Assembly (NCBI RefSeq): GCF_029626265.1
Contig: NZ_JARUBN010000001.1
Coordinates: 3,224,001-3,288,000 of the forward strand
Direction of reading: 5' to 3'
DNA from: Micromonospora sp. WMMD1102
Lineage (GTDB): Bacteria > Actinomycetota > Actinomycetes > Mycobacteriales > Micromonosporaceae
DNA length: 64,000 bases
Shown here: positions 7,461 to 16,901 of the stretch, piece by piece
Numbering within the stretch: the first letter of the stretch is position 1
Layout: every line of letters starts with the position of its first letter
Program-made: the position numbers and the translations under genes
The notes under the pieces: model-generated
Told to the model about the DNA's origin: nothing
What the model saw: the letters and a program-made list of their open reading frames with translations, nothing else
The model's database searches: none

Positions 7461-7549
7461 CTCCGTTCGTCTGGCGCGGGGTAGTGAATCCCGCAGTGTG
7501 GCGATAGATGCGCGCTGTAGTGGTAGCGCACACTGTGGTCACGAAGGTA
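7461..7549 (-). promoter_or_regulatory. promoter-leader cassette, copy 5 (variant)
   Basis: The leader hairpin GCGGGATTCACTACCCCGC (7494-7476) and CCAGACGAACGGAG (7474-7461) are intact. A TACCTT -10-like box (7549-7544) followed by GACCACA (7540-7534) lies about 40 bases farther upstream than in the other copies. The GTGGTC palindrome is absent. The extra spacer contains GCGCGC and TAGTGGTAGCGC segments. Confidence 0.6.
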
Positions 7550-7560
7550 ACGAGAGGCCC

Positions 7561-8265
7561 CTACGCCGTCAACGTCGCCAGCGTCGACCACTCATCCCGC
7601 GCCCAGACATGCCGCCGCCCCCGCACCCGGGCCAGCACCCCGCACGGGCACCCCACTCCCCTACACACACACTCCCGGGACGCACACTCCGCCACCCACT
7701 CCCGGGCCTCCGTGGACTCCTGACGCACCCGCAGCGACCGCAACGCGCACACCGGACACTCCACTACTGACACCGGCACCCACACCGGCGTAAGCCCTGC
7801 TGCCAACTCCACTGCTCCGAGCACCGGCGCTAGGTCATCGACCAGCCCGGCCACCACCGCCCCCGGCAACGCTCCCGGCACCGACCGGGCCACCCCCGCC
7901 AGCACACCCAGCCCGGTCACCACCCGCACCGCCAGCCCACCGGCCGGGGCAGGCCACCCCCTGCCCGATACCGACCGGACTGCCTGATCGGCGGCCCGGG
8001 TGACCGACGCGTCCAGCGTCGTCCGCACGTCCAGCAGATCCACCGATGCCGGTGCCGGCATCGACGCCGACGGGGCCAGCCCGTCGCGCAGCCACCGATA
8101 CCTGTGCCCCCGCTCATACACCGCCCGAGCGTCTAGCGCCGCCCGCCGCTCATCCGACATCGTGGCCCCAGGTCGCGGCCCTGGGCGGTCCAAGGTGGAG
8201 GCGCCGGAGAGCGCCCGCCAGCCGGCCCGCAGTCGGCCCACCGTCAACAGCAGTTCTCCCCGCAC
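7561..8265 (-). CDS. Cys-rich hypothetical protein, 234 residues
   Basis: Unrecognised. The first 70 residues are basic and helical (VGRLRAGWRAL). The middle is Ala/Val/Gly-rich and could pack as helices (VVTGLGVLAGVARSVPGALPG). The C-terminal 70 residues hold CPVCALRSL and CASRECVCRGVGCPCG, a likely multi-zinc site. GTG 8265 follows GGGGG. It is the first gene of the leftward block, so the cassette downstream of it (copy 5) opens a new unit. Confidence 0.6.
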   Translation of the reverse strand: MRGELLLTVGRLRAGWRALSGASTLDRPGPRPGATMSDERRAALDARAVYERGHRYRWLRDGLAPSASMPAPASVDLLDVRTTLDASVTRAADQAVRSVSGRGWPAPAGGLAVRVVTGLGVLAGVARSVPGALPGAVVAGLVDDLAPVLGAVELAAGLTPVWVPVSVVECPVCALRSLRVRQESTEAREWVAECASRECVCRGVGCPCGVLARVRGRRHVWARDEWSTLATLTA

Positions 8266-8858
8266 GACATCCCCCGTGTTCGCTGATGGTGATCGTGTCC
8301 TATCGTCTCCTATGTTTGCGAGTCATTGCTGGTGCTTGCTTGTCTCTGCCGCCTAGCCGCTCCTCGTTGCGTTGGTTCGCCGAGTTGATCGATCTCGACC
8401 CCTTTTTTCAGGTTGGTGCTGAGACTGCCTTTCCTGATGAGGCTGTTGGCACAATGCGTAGCGCATCCTAGGACGCTAGCTTGAAGTCATCGCCTTCGAC
8501 CCGATCGATGGTCTCGGCGGCTCTACCCGACCGCAGGATCACAGTGGATGGTCAGTCGACGGGACCCTGCGGTCGGATCACTGGGCGATGACGCGATCCG
8601 AGGCGGCGGCCCGCGTGGTCCGGTCCGCCGTGAAGCCGCATCCTCTGGGTACCGCTTCAGCCCTCCCCCGGGGCCTTATTGGGTTGGCGGCGCGGACGGG
8701 TGACGTCGACCTGCGCGCGGGGCTGGTGGCTCCCCTGGCGGCACAGGTGTAGGGGGTCTATCAGGACGCTGATCCACAGACCCTCTTAAGCAGGCGCACC
8801 CGGATACGGAAGGGGTGCGGACGAGCGGGGAAATCCGCCCAGGCGACCTCGAAAACCG
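8266..8858. other. 593-base stretch without a supported gene
   Basis: I see no convincing coding frame. It holds a small palindrome, ATGCG-TAG-CGCAT, at 8454-8466, and marks the boundary between the leftward block and the Rhs locus. No direct repeat marking an integration site was recognised. Confidence 0.4.
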
Positions 8859-8859
8859 G

Positions 8860-9133
8860 TGCGAGCGGGCGGCAGCGGGGGTGTTCGTCCGGCAGGTGTC
8901 GCTGGCCGACGGGCAGCGGTTGCCATGGATTACTCGGGCCGGGAAGGACCGGTGAGGCTGCGGCGGGCCATCGTGGTGCTGATGTCCGCCCAGGGCCAGC
9001 CGGGGCCGGGCCTCGGCCACCTGCTGAAGGTGCCCGAGGACGACGTCTGGGACGTGATCCACGCGTTCAACGATGGATTTCGCGTCGGCCAGAAGCTCGC
9101 GCTCGCCCTCCGCTGTCCAAAGTGGCCTGAACA
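8860..9133 (+). pseudogene. IS630-family transposase N-terminal relic
   Basis: The frame encodes LRRAIVVLMSAQGQPG and VPEDDVWDVIHAFNDG, the typical helix-turn-helix start of actinobacterial IS630 transposases. It then degenerates (GFRVGQKLALALRCPKW, where the family has GF.ALDPKW). No DDE catalytic domain follows. It is a short remnant directly upstream of the Rhs promoter. Confidence 0.65.
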
Positions 9134-9157
9134 AGCGTTGAACGTTGCCTGTGAATA

Positions 9158-9186
9158 TTGACACGGACTGTGATCGCATCGATACT
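9158..9186 (+). promoter_or_regulatory. consensus-like promoter for the Rhs gene
   Basis: TTGACA (9158-9163) and GATACT (9181-9186) are separated by exactly 17 bases and lie about 39 bases before GTG 9225. This is close to the housekeeping sigma consensus. Confidence 0.65.
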
Positions 9187-9224
9187 CGTGGAACCTGCTG
9201 ATCATCTGGCCCACGGGGGTTCGC

Positions 9225-12200
9225 GTGTCTACGCACCGTAAGGCTTCTGCGCGCCGTCGCGCCCGTTTTCTGTCGTCGTTGCTTGTGGGGTCGTTGCTGG
9301 CTTCGTTGGTGGGTGTGGTGCCGGCGGTGCCGGCGGCGTTGGCGGCGGAGCCGGGTGGGCGGGAGCGTCCGGTGCGGGTGTCGTCGGCGGCGACGAAGCC
9401 GAAGCCGTTGCCGGCGATGCCGGTTTACAAGGGTGAGTCGGTGGAGTGGCCGTCCCGGGGCTCTGCGGTGGTGGACCTGCCGCTGTCATCTGACCGGTCG
9501 CGACGTCTGCCGGGGTCGGTGGAGCCGGGTGGTCTGCCGGTGACGGTGACGGCGGTGGACGATGTCGATCTGGATGTCCTGTCGAGTCGGGGGTTGGCGG
9601 ATGCGGCGGGCGCGTCGGAGTTGCCGGGCAGGGTGCGGGTCGAACTTCTCGATCGAAAGGTGGCCGGGCGTGCGGGGGTGCCGCTGGCGTTGAAGGTCGA
9701 GCGCGTTGATGGCGGCACCGGTGGCCGGGTGGAGCTTCGGGTGGATTATTCGGCTTTCGCGCATGCGTATGGGGGTGACTGGGCGTGGCGGCTGCGTCTG
9801 GCGACGATGCCGGCGTGTGTGTTGGCCAGCCCAGAGGTTGAGCAGTGTGGGCAGGTCGGTTGGCTTGACTCCGTCAATGACGGTGAGGCTGGTGTGATCA
9901 CCGCTGAGGTCGAGTTGCCTGCCAGGCCCGCCGCGGCGACCGGAGAGGACCAGACGGCGGGTGCCGGGGCACCGGCCAGAGACGTTGATCGACTGGTGGT
10001 GTTGGCTGCCAGTGGCTCTTCCACTGAGACGGGGGACTTTTCGAAGTCGGACTTGGAGGAGTCCTCGACGTGGGCGGTCAGCGGTAACTCGGGTGATTTC
10101 ACGTACTCGTATCCGATGGCGGCGCCGTCGGTGCCGGGTGGTCTGGTGCCGGAGGTGGGTCTGGCGTACAGCTCGGGGGCGGTGGATGGGCAGACGGCGG
10201 GATCGAACACCCAGCCGTCGACGTTTGGTGAGGGTTGGAATTACACTCCTGGCTTCATCGAGCGGACCTACCGGCCGTGCGCCGACGATTCGGAGCCGGC
10301 ACTGTCGCCGCACTGGACGGCGCTGGCCGCTACGGCGGACCTGTGTTGGCGGCAGCCGAACGCGCAGGTCACGCTTAATGGCACGGTTGGTGAGATCGTG
10401 CTGGCCAGTGACGGCAAGTGGCGGCTGGCCGACGATGACGGGTCGAAGGTCGAGTTGTTGACCGGTGCCTCGAACGGCGATGACAACGGTGAGCACTGGA
10501 AAATCACCACGGCGGACGGGACGCAGTACTGGTTCGGTCGGCAGACTCTGCCGAACGGCAAGGGGAACACCAACTCCGCTCCGGTGGTGCCGGTGTTCGC
10601 CAACCATTCGGGTGAGCCGTGTTTCAGTTCGTCGTCGGCGTCCGCGTCTCGGTGTCAGCAGGCGTGGCGGTGGATGCTCGACTACGTCGTGGACCGTAAC
10701 GGCAACGAGATCTCGTACTGGTACGACCGGGATACGGTGCGTACCGGGTTGATGAACTCGGCGTCGACGACGGTGGCCTACCACCGTGCGGTGCACCTGA
10801 ATCGAATCGAATACGGGACCCATACCTCTGATGGCTCGTCTGTGACGGCGCCGGCGCGGGTGGTGTTCACCAACTCCGACCGCTGTGTGACCAGTTCCTG
10901 TGGTACGCGGAACGAGACGAACTGGCCGGATACGCCGTGGGATCTCGAATGCCTGACCGCGCCGTGCGCGAATAACCTGGCGCCGACGTTCTGGTCAAGC
11001 AAGCGGGTGTCGAAGGTCACGACCCAGGTGCTGAAGAGTGGGACGTACTCACCGGTGGACGAGTGGGTGATAGGGCACTCTTTCCCGACGGCGCCGTCGC
11101 CGGTGCTGTGGCTGTCCAATATCGAACACAGCGGCAAGAGTGGCGGGTCGGTGACTCTGCCGAAGCTGTTGGCCTTTGGTACGAAGACCCAGAACCGGGC
11201 GGACTACGATCCGGCCGGCACGATGAAGTCGCACGAGAAGTACCGCATCACAAGGCTGCAGACGGAGACGGGCGGCCAGGTCGACGTCACCTATGCGGGC
11301 AATGACACCGGGTGCACGTTCGGTGGTACGTTCCCGGATCCCGACCAGAACTCCAAGCGCTGCTTCGCGCAGTACTACACCAACCCGTCGGGTGAGACCG
11401 GCTGGTCATGGTGGCACAAGCGGATCACGGCCAAGATCGTCGAATCCGACCTGGTCGGTGGCTCCCCGCCGATCACCACCGAATACGGCTATTCGACGGA
11501 GAACTCCTCCAGCAGCGTGCTGTGGGGGCTGTCGAAGGGCGCGGCGGTGTGGGGGGCGTCGTTGCCCAAGCGGTCCTGGTCGGAGTGGGCGGGCTACACC
11601 AACGTCACCGTGAGGAAGGGTAACCCGACCGCCGGTACCAGGTCCCAGACAGATTACCTGTATCTGCGCGGCCTGGATGGTGACGTCATCGATACCGGAA
11701 CCCGCTCGGTGAGCGTCACTCCGTTCGACTCAGTAGTTGGTGGCGGAGCGGCATGGGATACCGAGTATCGGCGTGGACATCTGCTCAACGAGCGGATCTA
11801 CGATCGTGCCGGCGGCACCGTGGTGCAGATTCTCAAGCATGATCCGTGGGCTGTCACCACCGGCACCCGGACGTTGTCGACGGATTGGGCGGTGCCGAAC
11901 GTCCACAAGTCATACATCACCCGGACGAAGGTCGAGACCCGGTGGGAGTGGGTCGACGGCGCCTGGTCGCAACGAGCCCGGGTCGATACCGGCTTCGACT
12001 CCACGTACGGGCGGGTCCTCACGGTCTCCGACGAAGGCAATTCCGCCGACGGTGACGAGACCTGTACCACGTACGCGTACGCCGACAACGCTACCGGGTA
12101 CAAGTACGAGTTCGTCAAGCAGCGGACGGATCGGGCGGAGGGCTGCGCGGAGACCCCGGGCGCCCTGCTGGGCGACACCCGCTACTACTACGACGGTCTG

Positions 12201-15200
12201 GCCCATGGTGGGGCGCCGGGCCGGGGCAACGTGACCAAGACCGAGAATTACGTCGATGGTGGTTGGCAGATCGCGTCACAAAACGTGGTCTACAACCCGC
12301 ATGGTCAGATCACCTCGTCCACCGATGCCCTGAACCGAACCACCACGACCATCTACACCGAGAACGCGGACCGGCTGAACACCCAGGTAGCGGTCACCAA
12401 CGCGGCCCTGCACACCACGACGACCACTCTCGATGTCTCCCGTGGTCTGCCGTTGACGGTGACTGACCCCAACACCAAAGTGACCACCGGTACCTACGAC
12501 CCGTTGGGCCGGTTGTTGACCGTCACCAGGCCGGGCAATACCACGGGCACTCCGGATGCGGCCTACACATACACCGTGTCCCAGACAGCGCCGTCCTGGA
12601 TCCGGACGAGGGCGTTGGGCCCGAACGGGAACCAGATCGAGTCGTACGACATCTACGGCGGGCTGTCGCAGCATCGCCAGACCCAGACGGTCGCGGCGGA
12701 TAGCAAGCGGATCATCACCGAGCGGGTGTTCGACGAGCGGGGCCTGACGGTGAAGGAGTCCGCTTTCTGGAATACCAACTCCGGACCGACGTCGACCCTG
12801 GTGACGGCGGCAGACTCGGCGATCGAGCGGCAGACCCGCTACACCTATGACGGCCGTGGTCGGCAGACAGAGGCCGAAAGTTGGTCACTGGGGCAGTACT
12901 CCTGGAAAACCACCACCTCCTACACCTGGAATTCCACCACCGTCGTACCACCGGCGGGCGGGTTCCCGACCCGAGCGATCGTCGACGATCGCGGACAGGT
13001 CGTGGAGAAGCGCCAGTACCACACCTCGGACCTCGACGGTGATTACGACCACACCGGGTATGACTACAACCTGCGCGGCGAGTTGACCTCAGTCACCGAT
13101 CCTGCCGGCAACACCTGGAGCTACGACTACGACCTGCTCGGTCGCAAGACCCAGGCGGCCGACCCGGACGCGGGCACCACACTCACCGAGTACCACAGCA
13201 CCGGCACCGTGAAGGCGACGACGGACGGGCGGGGCAAGAAGCACTACCACCACTACGACAACCTCGACCGCCACACCGAGATCCGGGAGGACAGCCCCAC
13301 CGGACGGTTGGCGGCCCAGTGGACCTACGACACCGCCGCCAAAGGCCAGCTGAGCAGCGCCACCCGATACGACACGGACGGGCTGGCCTACACCACCAGC
13401 GTCGGCTCGTACGACGACGGCTACCGGCCGCTGTCCTCGACGGTCTCCATTCCCGCGTCAACCAGCAACGGAGCCCTCGCCGGCAGCTACACCACGGGAA
13501 TGACCTACAAGGTCAACGGTGCGGTCGCGACCGTCACCCACCCCGGCGTCGGAGGGCTGCCCGCCGAGACTCTGACCTACAACTACCTCAACCAGGGCCT
13601 GCTCGACTCGATGAGCTCCGCCCAGCAGACCTACCTCGCTGACGTCGAATACGCCTACGACGGCCTCGCGTACCGCACCTACCTCGGCAACGCTGACAAG
13701 CGGGTCCGGGTCACCACCCAGCACGACACCGGACACCGTCGCCTGACCAACATCCAGGTCGACACGGAAAACCAAACCAGCCCCGGCAACTGGGACGACA
13801 AGTACACCACCGAGTACGGCTACCGGGACAACGGGCTGATCGCCGCCATCGCCGGCAAGACCAACGGCACCCGCGACCAGGTCGAGTGCTTCACCTACGA
13901 CCACCTGCAACGGTTGACCGAGGCGTGGACCGAAGCATCCTGGACCTGCGCCACCCCACAACGCGCGGGCGCGGACCCGTACTGGCGGAAGTGGACCTTC
14001 GACAAGGTGGGCAACCGGCTCACCCAGACCGACAAGGACCCCGCCGGCGACACCACCTGGACCTACACCACCCCCGCAGCGGGACAACCCCGCCCGCACA
14101 CCGTCACCGGCGTGACCGCGACCGGTCCCAAAGCCGGCACTCCCACCCGGGCCTTCACCTACGACACCGCCGGTAACACCCTCACCCGCACCACCGAGAC
14201 CGGCAACAGCCAAACCCTCACCTGGGACCCCGAGGGCCACCTCGCCACCCTGACCGAAAACGGGCAGACCACCAGCTACCTGTATGACGCCGACGGCAAC
14301 CGGCTCATCTCCCGGGCACCAGGCAAGACCACCCTCTACCTCGGCGGCACCGAACTCGCCCTCGCCACCGGCAGCGGCCAACCCGACGGCACCCGCTACT
14401 ACAACGGCTACGCCGTCCGCGACGTCACCGGACTCAAGTGGACCGTCAACAACCACCAGGGCACCGGCCAGCTCCAGATCGACGCCGGCACCTTGGCCTG
14501 CCAACGCCGCCGCACCATGCCCTACGGCGAAGACCGCGGCACCACCCCAACCCCCTGGCTCGGCACGAAAGGCTTCGTCGGCGGCACCAACGACGACACC
14601 AGCCTGGTCCACCTCGGCGCCCGCGAATACGACCCCACCCTCGGCCGCTTCATCAGCATCGACCCGGTCATGGACCTGACCGACCCCCAACAGATGCACG
14701 GCTACAGCTACGCCAACAACAACCCCAGCACCCTCAGCGACCCCGACGGATACCGACCCCTCGCCACCAACGGCGGCTACGAGGAGGACCGCTACTGGAG
14801 CAGCGGCGGCGGCAAGGGAACCAAACTCGCCAAGAACCCGAAGACCAATAAGTGGGGCGTAGCCAAGAAAAAGCCCACTGCCCCGAAACCGCCGCCGAAA
14901 AAGAAGCCGGCTATCATCCTCGGGGACAAGGTAATCGGGGCGCCGGACCGCAAGGCACTCGAGGACGCGATCAACAAGTGGTCCATCGACGGTGCCGGGC
15001 TTGGCCTTGGGGACAAGGAATACTACGTAGGCTTTAGGATTTGCCAGGAACACGCCGACTGGTGCTCGCAGTGGGCTCTCGAAAACACGGAGTGGGTCGG
15101 GCAGATCGATGGCTTGGGCTACTACGAGCAACGCGTAGCCTCAGATCCGTTCTTCAACCTGTTCGAGAGCCTGCAATCGGCTCCCGCCGGCGGTAAGGGC

Positions 15201-15977
15201 CGCGGCCGTTCCCGGCCAGGAGGCAGCTGCTTCCGCAGCTTCGCGGCAGACACCCAGATCCTCATGGCCGACGGCAGCACCAAACGTATCGAAGACATCA
15301 AGGTCGGCGACCTCGTCCTCGCAACCGATCCAGAAACCCGCGAGCACGGGCCGCGTGAAGTAACCCACATCTGGGTGCACGGGGACCAACTCGTAGACCT
15401 CAAGCTGGTCAACGGCACCACGATCACAACCACCGAAGACCACCCCTTCTGGAACCACACCGACCAACAGTGGCAAGACGCCCAACACCTCGACCAGGGC
15501 GACCTGCTCCTGACCGCCACAGGTGCAACCGTGCCCGTCGTCGGCCTGCTGAACACAACCGCGACCTTGGCGGCCGCCTACAACCTCACGGTCGACGACA
15601 TCCACACGTACTATGTGCTCGCCGGCAACACGCCCGTCCTCGTGCATAATACGAACCCGAGCGGTTGTGGCGTATCGACGACTATTAGCCGACAGAAGCA
15701 GAGTCGTCATGTGGCGGGCGATCCATTGCACAATGGAGGGGGATATTTTAGAACGCACGGCGAGGCGCAGGAGGTTCTAGATGCATACCACTCCGGTGGC
15801 GCCACCGTTCTTGGTCGGACCGCTAATGGCAATATCGTGGTCCGGTATAACGAAGTGACTGGATTCAACAATAACCCCCGCTCTGGCTATACCGACCAAC
15901 CAACGAATATCTTCATGATTAAGGGGACGAAGAGTCCTAGTGTTGTCCCTATAAACCCAAACTGGTCGGCTTCCTGA
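9225..15977 (+). CDS. secreted Rhs-repeat polymorphic toxin with HINT and C-terminal toxin domain
   Basis: The 2250-residue protein starts at GTG 9225 with a Sec-type signal (RRRARFLSSLLVGSLLASL, then an AxA-like site near residue 41). A large beta-rich N-terminal region follows. From about residue 1000 there are many YD-type repeats (YDPLGRLLTV, YDGRGRQ, YDLLGRKTQ), ending in the Rhs core signature LGAREYDPTLGRFISIDP near residue 1796. After a Lys/Pro-rich linker comes a HINT self-cleaving domain from Cys2002 (FAADTQILMADGSTKRIEDI) to VLVHN at 2142. The last 107 residues (2144-2250) are the toxin tip, with a KQSRHVAGDP motif resembling the Ntox50 RNase-like class (tentative). The tip is clearly lower in GC than the rest. 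The immunity gene follows directly. Confidence 0.9.
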   Translation: MSTHRKASARRRARFLSSLLVGSLLASLVGVVPAVPAALAAEPGGRERPVRVSSAATKPKPLPAMPVYKGESVEWPSRGSAVVDLPLSSDRSRRLPGSVEPGGLPVTVTAVDDVDLDVLSSRGLADAAGASELPGRVRVELLDRKVAGRAGVPLALKVERVDGGTGGRVELRVDYSAFAHAYGGDWAWRLRLATMPACVLASPEVEQCGQVGWLDSVNDGEAGVITAEVELPARPAAATGEDQTAGAGAPARDVDRLVVLAASGSSTETGDFSKSDLEESSTWAVSGNSGDFTYSYPMAAPSVPGGLVPEVGLAYSSGAVDGQTAGSNTQPSTFGEGWNYTPGFIERTYRPCADDSEPALSPHWTALAATADLCWRQPNAQVTLNGTVGEIVLASDGKWRLADDDGSKVELLTGASNGDDNGEHWKITTADGTQYWFGRQTLPNGKGNTNSAPVVPVFANHSGEPCFSSSSASASRCQQAWRWMLDYVVDRNGNEISYWYDRDTVRTGLMNSASTTVAYHRAVHLNRIEYGTHTSDGSSVTAPARVVFTNSDRCVTSSCGTRNETNWPDTPWDLECLTAPCANNLAPTFWSSKRVSKVTTQVLKSGTYSPVDEWVIGHSFPTAPSPVLWLSNIEHSGKSGGSVTLPKLLAFGTKTQNRADYDPAGTMKSHEKYRITRLQTETGGQVDVTYAGNDTGCTFGGTFPDPDQNSKRCFAQYYTNPSGETGWSWWHKRITAKIVESDLVGGSPPITTEYGYSTENSSSSVLWGLSKGAAVWGASLPKRSWSEWAGYTNVTVRKGNPTAGTRSQTDYLYLRGLDGDVIDTGTRSVSVTPFDSVVGGGAAWDTEYRRGHLLNERIYDRAGGTVVQILKHDPWAVTTGTRTLSTDWAVPNVHKSYITRTKVETRWEWVDGAWSQRARVDTGFDSTYGRVLTVSDEGNSADGDETCTTYAYADNATGYKYEFVKQRTDRAEGCAETPGALLGDTRYYYDGLAHGGAPGRGNVTKTENYVDGGWQIASQNVVYNPHGQITSSTDALNRTTTTIYTENADRLNTQVAVTNAALHTTTTTLDVSRGLPLTVTDPNTKVTTGTYDPLGRLLTVTRPGNTTGTPDAAYTYTVSQTAPSWIRTRALGPNGNQIESYDIYGGLSQHRQTQTVAADSKRIITERVFDERGLTVKESAFWNTNSGPTSTLVTAADSAIERQTRYTYDGRGRQTEAESWSLGQYSWKTTTSYTWNSTTVVPPAGGFPTRAIVDDRGQVVEKRQYHTSDLDGDYDHTGYDYNLRGELTSVTDPAGNTWSYDYDLLGRKTQAADPDAGTTLTEYHSTGTVKATTDGRGKKHYHHYDNLDRHTEIREDSPTGRLAAQWTYDTAAKGQLSSATRYDTDGLAYTTSVGSYDDGYRPLSSTVSIPASTSNGALAGSYTTGMTYKVNGAVATVTHPGVGGLPAETLTYNYLNQGLLDSMSSAQQTYLADVEYAYDGLAYRTYLGNADKRVRVTTQHDTGHRRLTNIQVDTENQTSPGNWDDKYTTEYGYRDNGLIAAIAGKTNGTRDQVECFTYDHLQRLTEAWTEASWTCATPQRAGADPYWRKWTFDKVGNRLTQTDKDPAGDTTWTYTTPAAGQPRPHTVTGVTATGPKAGTPTRAFTYDTAGNTLTRTTETGNSQTLTWDPEGHLATLTENGQTTSYLYDADGNRLISRAPGKTTLYLGGTELALATGSGQPDGTRYYNGYAVRDVTGLKWTVNNHQGTGQLQIDAGTLACQRRRTMPYGEDRGTTPTPWLGTKGFVGGTNDDTSLVHLGAREYDPTLGRFISIDPVMDLTDPQQMHGYSYANNNPSTLSDPDGYRPLATNGGYEEDRYWSSGGGKGTKLAKNPKTNKWGVAKKKPTAPKPPPKKKPAIILGDKVIGAPDRKALEDAINKWSIDGAGLGLGDKEYYVGFRICQEHADWCSQWALENTEWVGQIDGLGYYEQRVASDPFFNLFESLQSAPAGGKGRGRSRPGGSCFRSFAADTQILMADGSTKRIEDIKVGDLVLATDPETREHGPREVTHIWVHGDQLVDLKLVNGTTITTTEDHPFWNHTDQQWQDAQHLDQGDLLLTATGATVPVVGLLNTTATLAAAYNLTVDDIHTYYVLAGNTPVLVHNTNPSGCGVSTTISRQKQSRHVAGDPLHNGGGYFRTHGEAQEVLDAYHSGGATVLGRTANGNIVVRYNEVTGFNNNPRSGYTDQPTNIFMIKGTKSPSVVPINPNWSAS

Positions 15978-15990
15978 TGGAGTGAGGGTC

Positions 15991-16323
15991 ATGGCGTCTC
16001 GGCTCGAATATGAAAATGAGGTGGTGCTTGATGCGCTACAGGCATCCCTTGGCTTGATTTCCGAATACGTAAGAGCTGTCTCGGTACAAATTCATGAAGA
16101 TAAAATTACCCTGCACTTCGCTGTGCATGAGCAGAATGCGGGTGTCGATGAGGACATAGACGAGATGATTTTCGAGCTCGATGCTTTGCGGGACGGTTCG
16201 GTTAGGATAGAAGCGTCTGTGTACGTTGGTATCCCTGATGGCGCCTGGCCGGGTCGGGGTGGCCGACTGCTCTTCTTATCGAAAGACTTGGATGGCCAGT
16301 CCGATCAGACGGCCTTTGAGTAG
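15991..16323 (+). CDS. probable immunity protein of the Rhs toxin
   Basis: A 110-residue acidic protein (EDIDEMIFELDAL, DGSVRIEASVYVG) starting 13 bases after the Rhs stop, with GGAG eight bases before ATG 15991. It has no signal peptide, as expected for a cytoplasmic immunity protein. Its base composition matches the low-GC toxin tip rather than the Rhs body, so the two probably arrived together. The family is not recognised, and the role is inferred from position and composition. Confidence 0.7.
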   Translation: MASRLEYENEVVLDALQASLGLISEYVRAVSVQIHEDKITLHFAVHEQNAGVDEDIDEMIFELDALRDGSVRIEASVYVGIPDGAWPGRGGRLLFLSKDLDGQSDQTAFE

Positions 16324-16407
16324 ACCCCGTAGGGCACCGCCTTGCCCAGCCCATCAGCCGGAAAGTCATGTGTGCGCACGGGCGGGTGGCATCAGGCATC
16401 GTCGGTC

Positions 16408-16640
16408 GACACCGTTCGGTGGACCCCGGGGTGCCCAGCCGCCGGCTGGGCGGTGGCCGACGGAGAAGGGGTTTGTCAGGCACTCAGGACTCCACCACAG
16501 GTCTGACGCACCTCGGCGTCCGCGAGTACGACCCGACGATCGGTCGGTTCATCAGCGTCGACCGGTGCAGGACCTGTCGGATCCGCAGCAGTGGAACGGC
16601 TACAGCTACGCCGGCAACGATCCGATCAACCGCTTGGTGT
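16408..16640 (+). pseudogene. orphan Rhs core remnant, frameshifted
   Basis: Two frames together reproduce the end of the Rhs core seen in the big gene. TPFGGPRGAQPPAG corresponds to its MPYGEDRG region, then THLGVREYDPTIGRFISVD reads in one frame and VQDLSDPQQWNGYSYAGNDPIN in another. No toxin tip follows. This is the expected remnant of an older Rhs 3' end displaced when a new tip was acquired. Confidence 0.75.
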
Positions 16641-16901
16641 GGTGGCCCAGCCGGCGGTGCGTGGTGCTCGGGCACGCCAGGTGCCTCGGGTGTCGGGGGC
16701 GGTGGCCGGCCGGGGGGTGGCGTGGGCGGCAGTGCGCCTGTGTGCCCCTCGGTGGTGACGGGGGAGGTTGGCGCGGGCCTGTGCGGCCAGGCGGCCGAGT
16801 TCGTCGGCGATGGCGGCCAGGTCGGGACCGGGGATCGGGGTGCCGTGGGCGGGTGCCCGGCGCAGACGGTGAACCAGGCGGCCGTAGTTGAGACCGGTCA
16901 T
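16626..16901 (-). CDS. small hypothetical protein overlapping upstream gene
   Basis: 91 residues from ATG 16901, which overlaps the previous stop as ATGA. The first 45 residues look like real protein (LVHRLRRAPAHGTPIPGPDLAAIADELGRLAAQ). The rest is a basic, low-complexity tail that runs into the orphan Rhs remnant on the other strand, so the natural C-terminus may have been lost at that junction. Confidence 0.5.
   Translation of the reverse strand: MTGLNYGRLVHRLRRAPAHGTPIPGPDLAAIADELGRLAAQARANLPRHHRGAHRRTAAHATPRPATAPDTRGTWRARAPRTAGWATTPSG

Noticed and set aside
3521..7510. The leaders can be translated to a repeated IHYPA-(x)-PDER-like peptide, suggesting conserved N-terminal extensions or leader peptides.
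   Set aside because: The frame matches the downstream gene at 3520, 4099 and 7450 but is out of frame at 5776 and 6507, and the promoter start lies only just upstream. Conservation is at DNA/RNA level.
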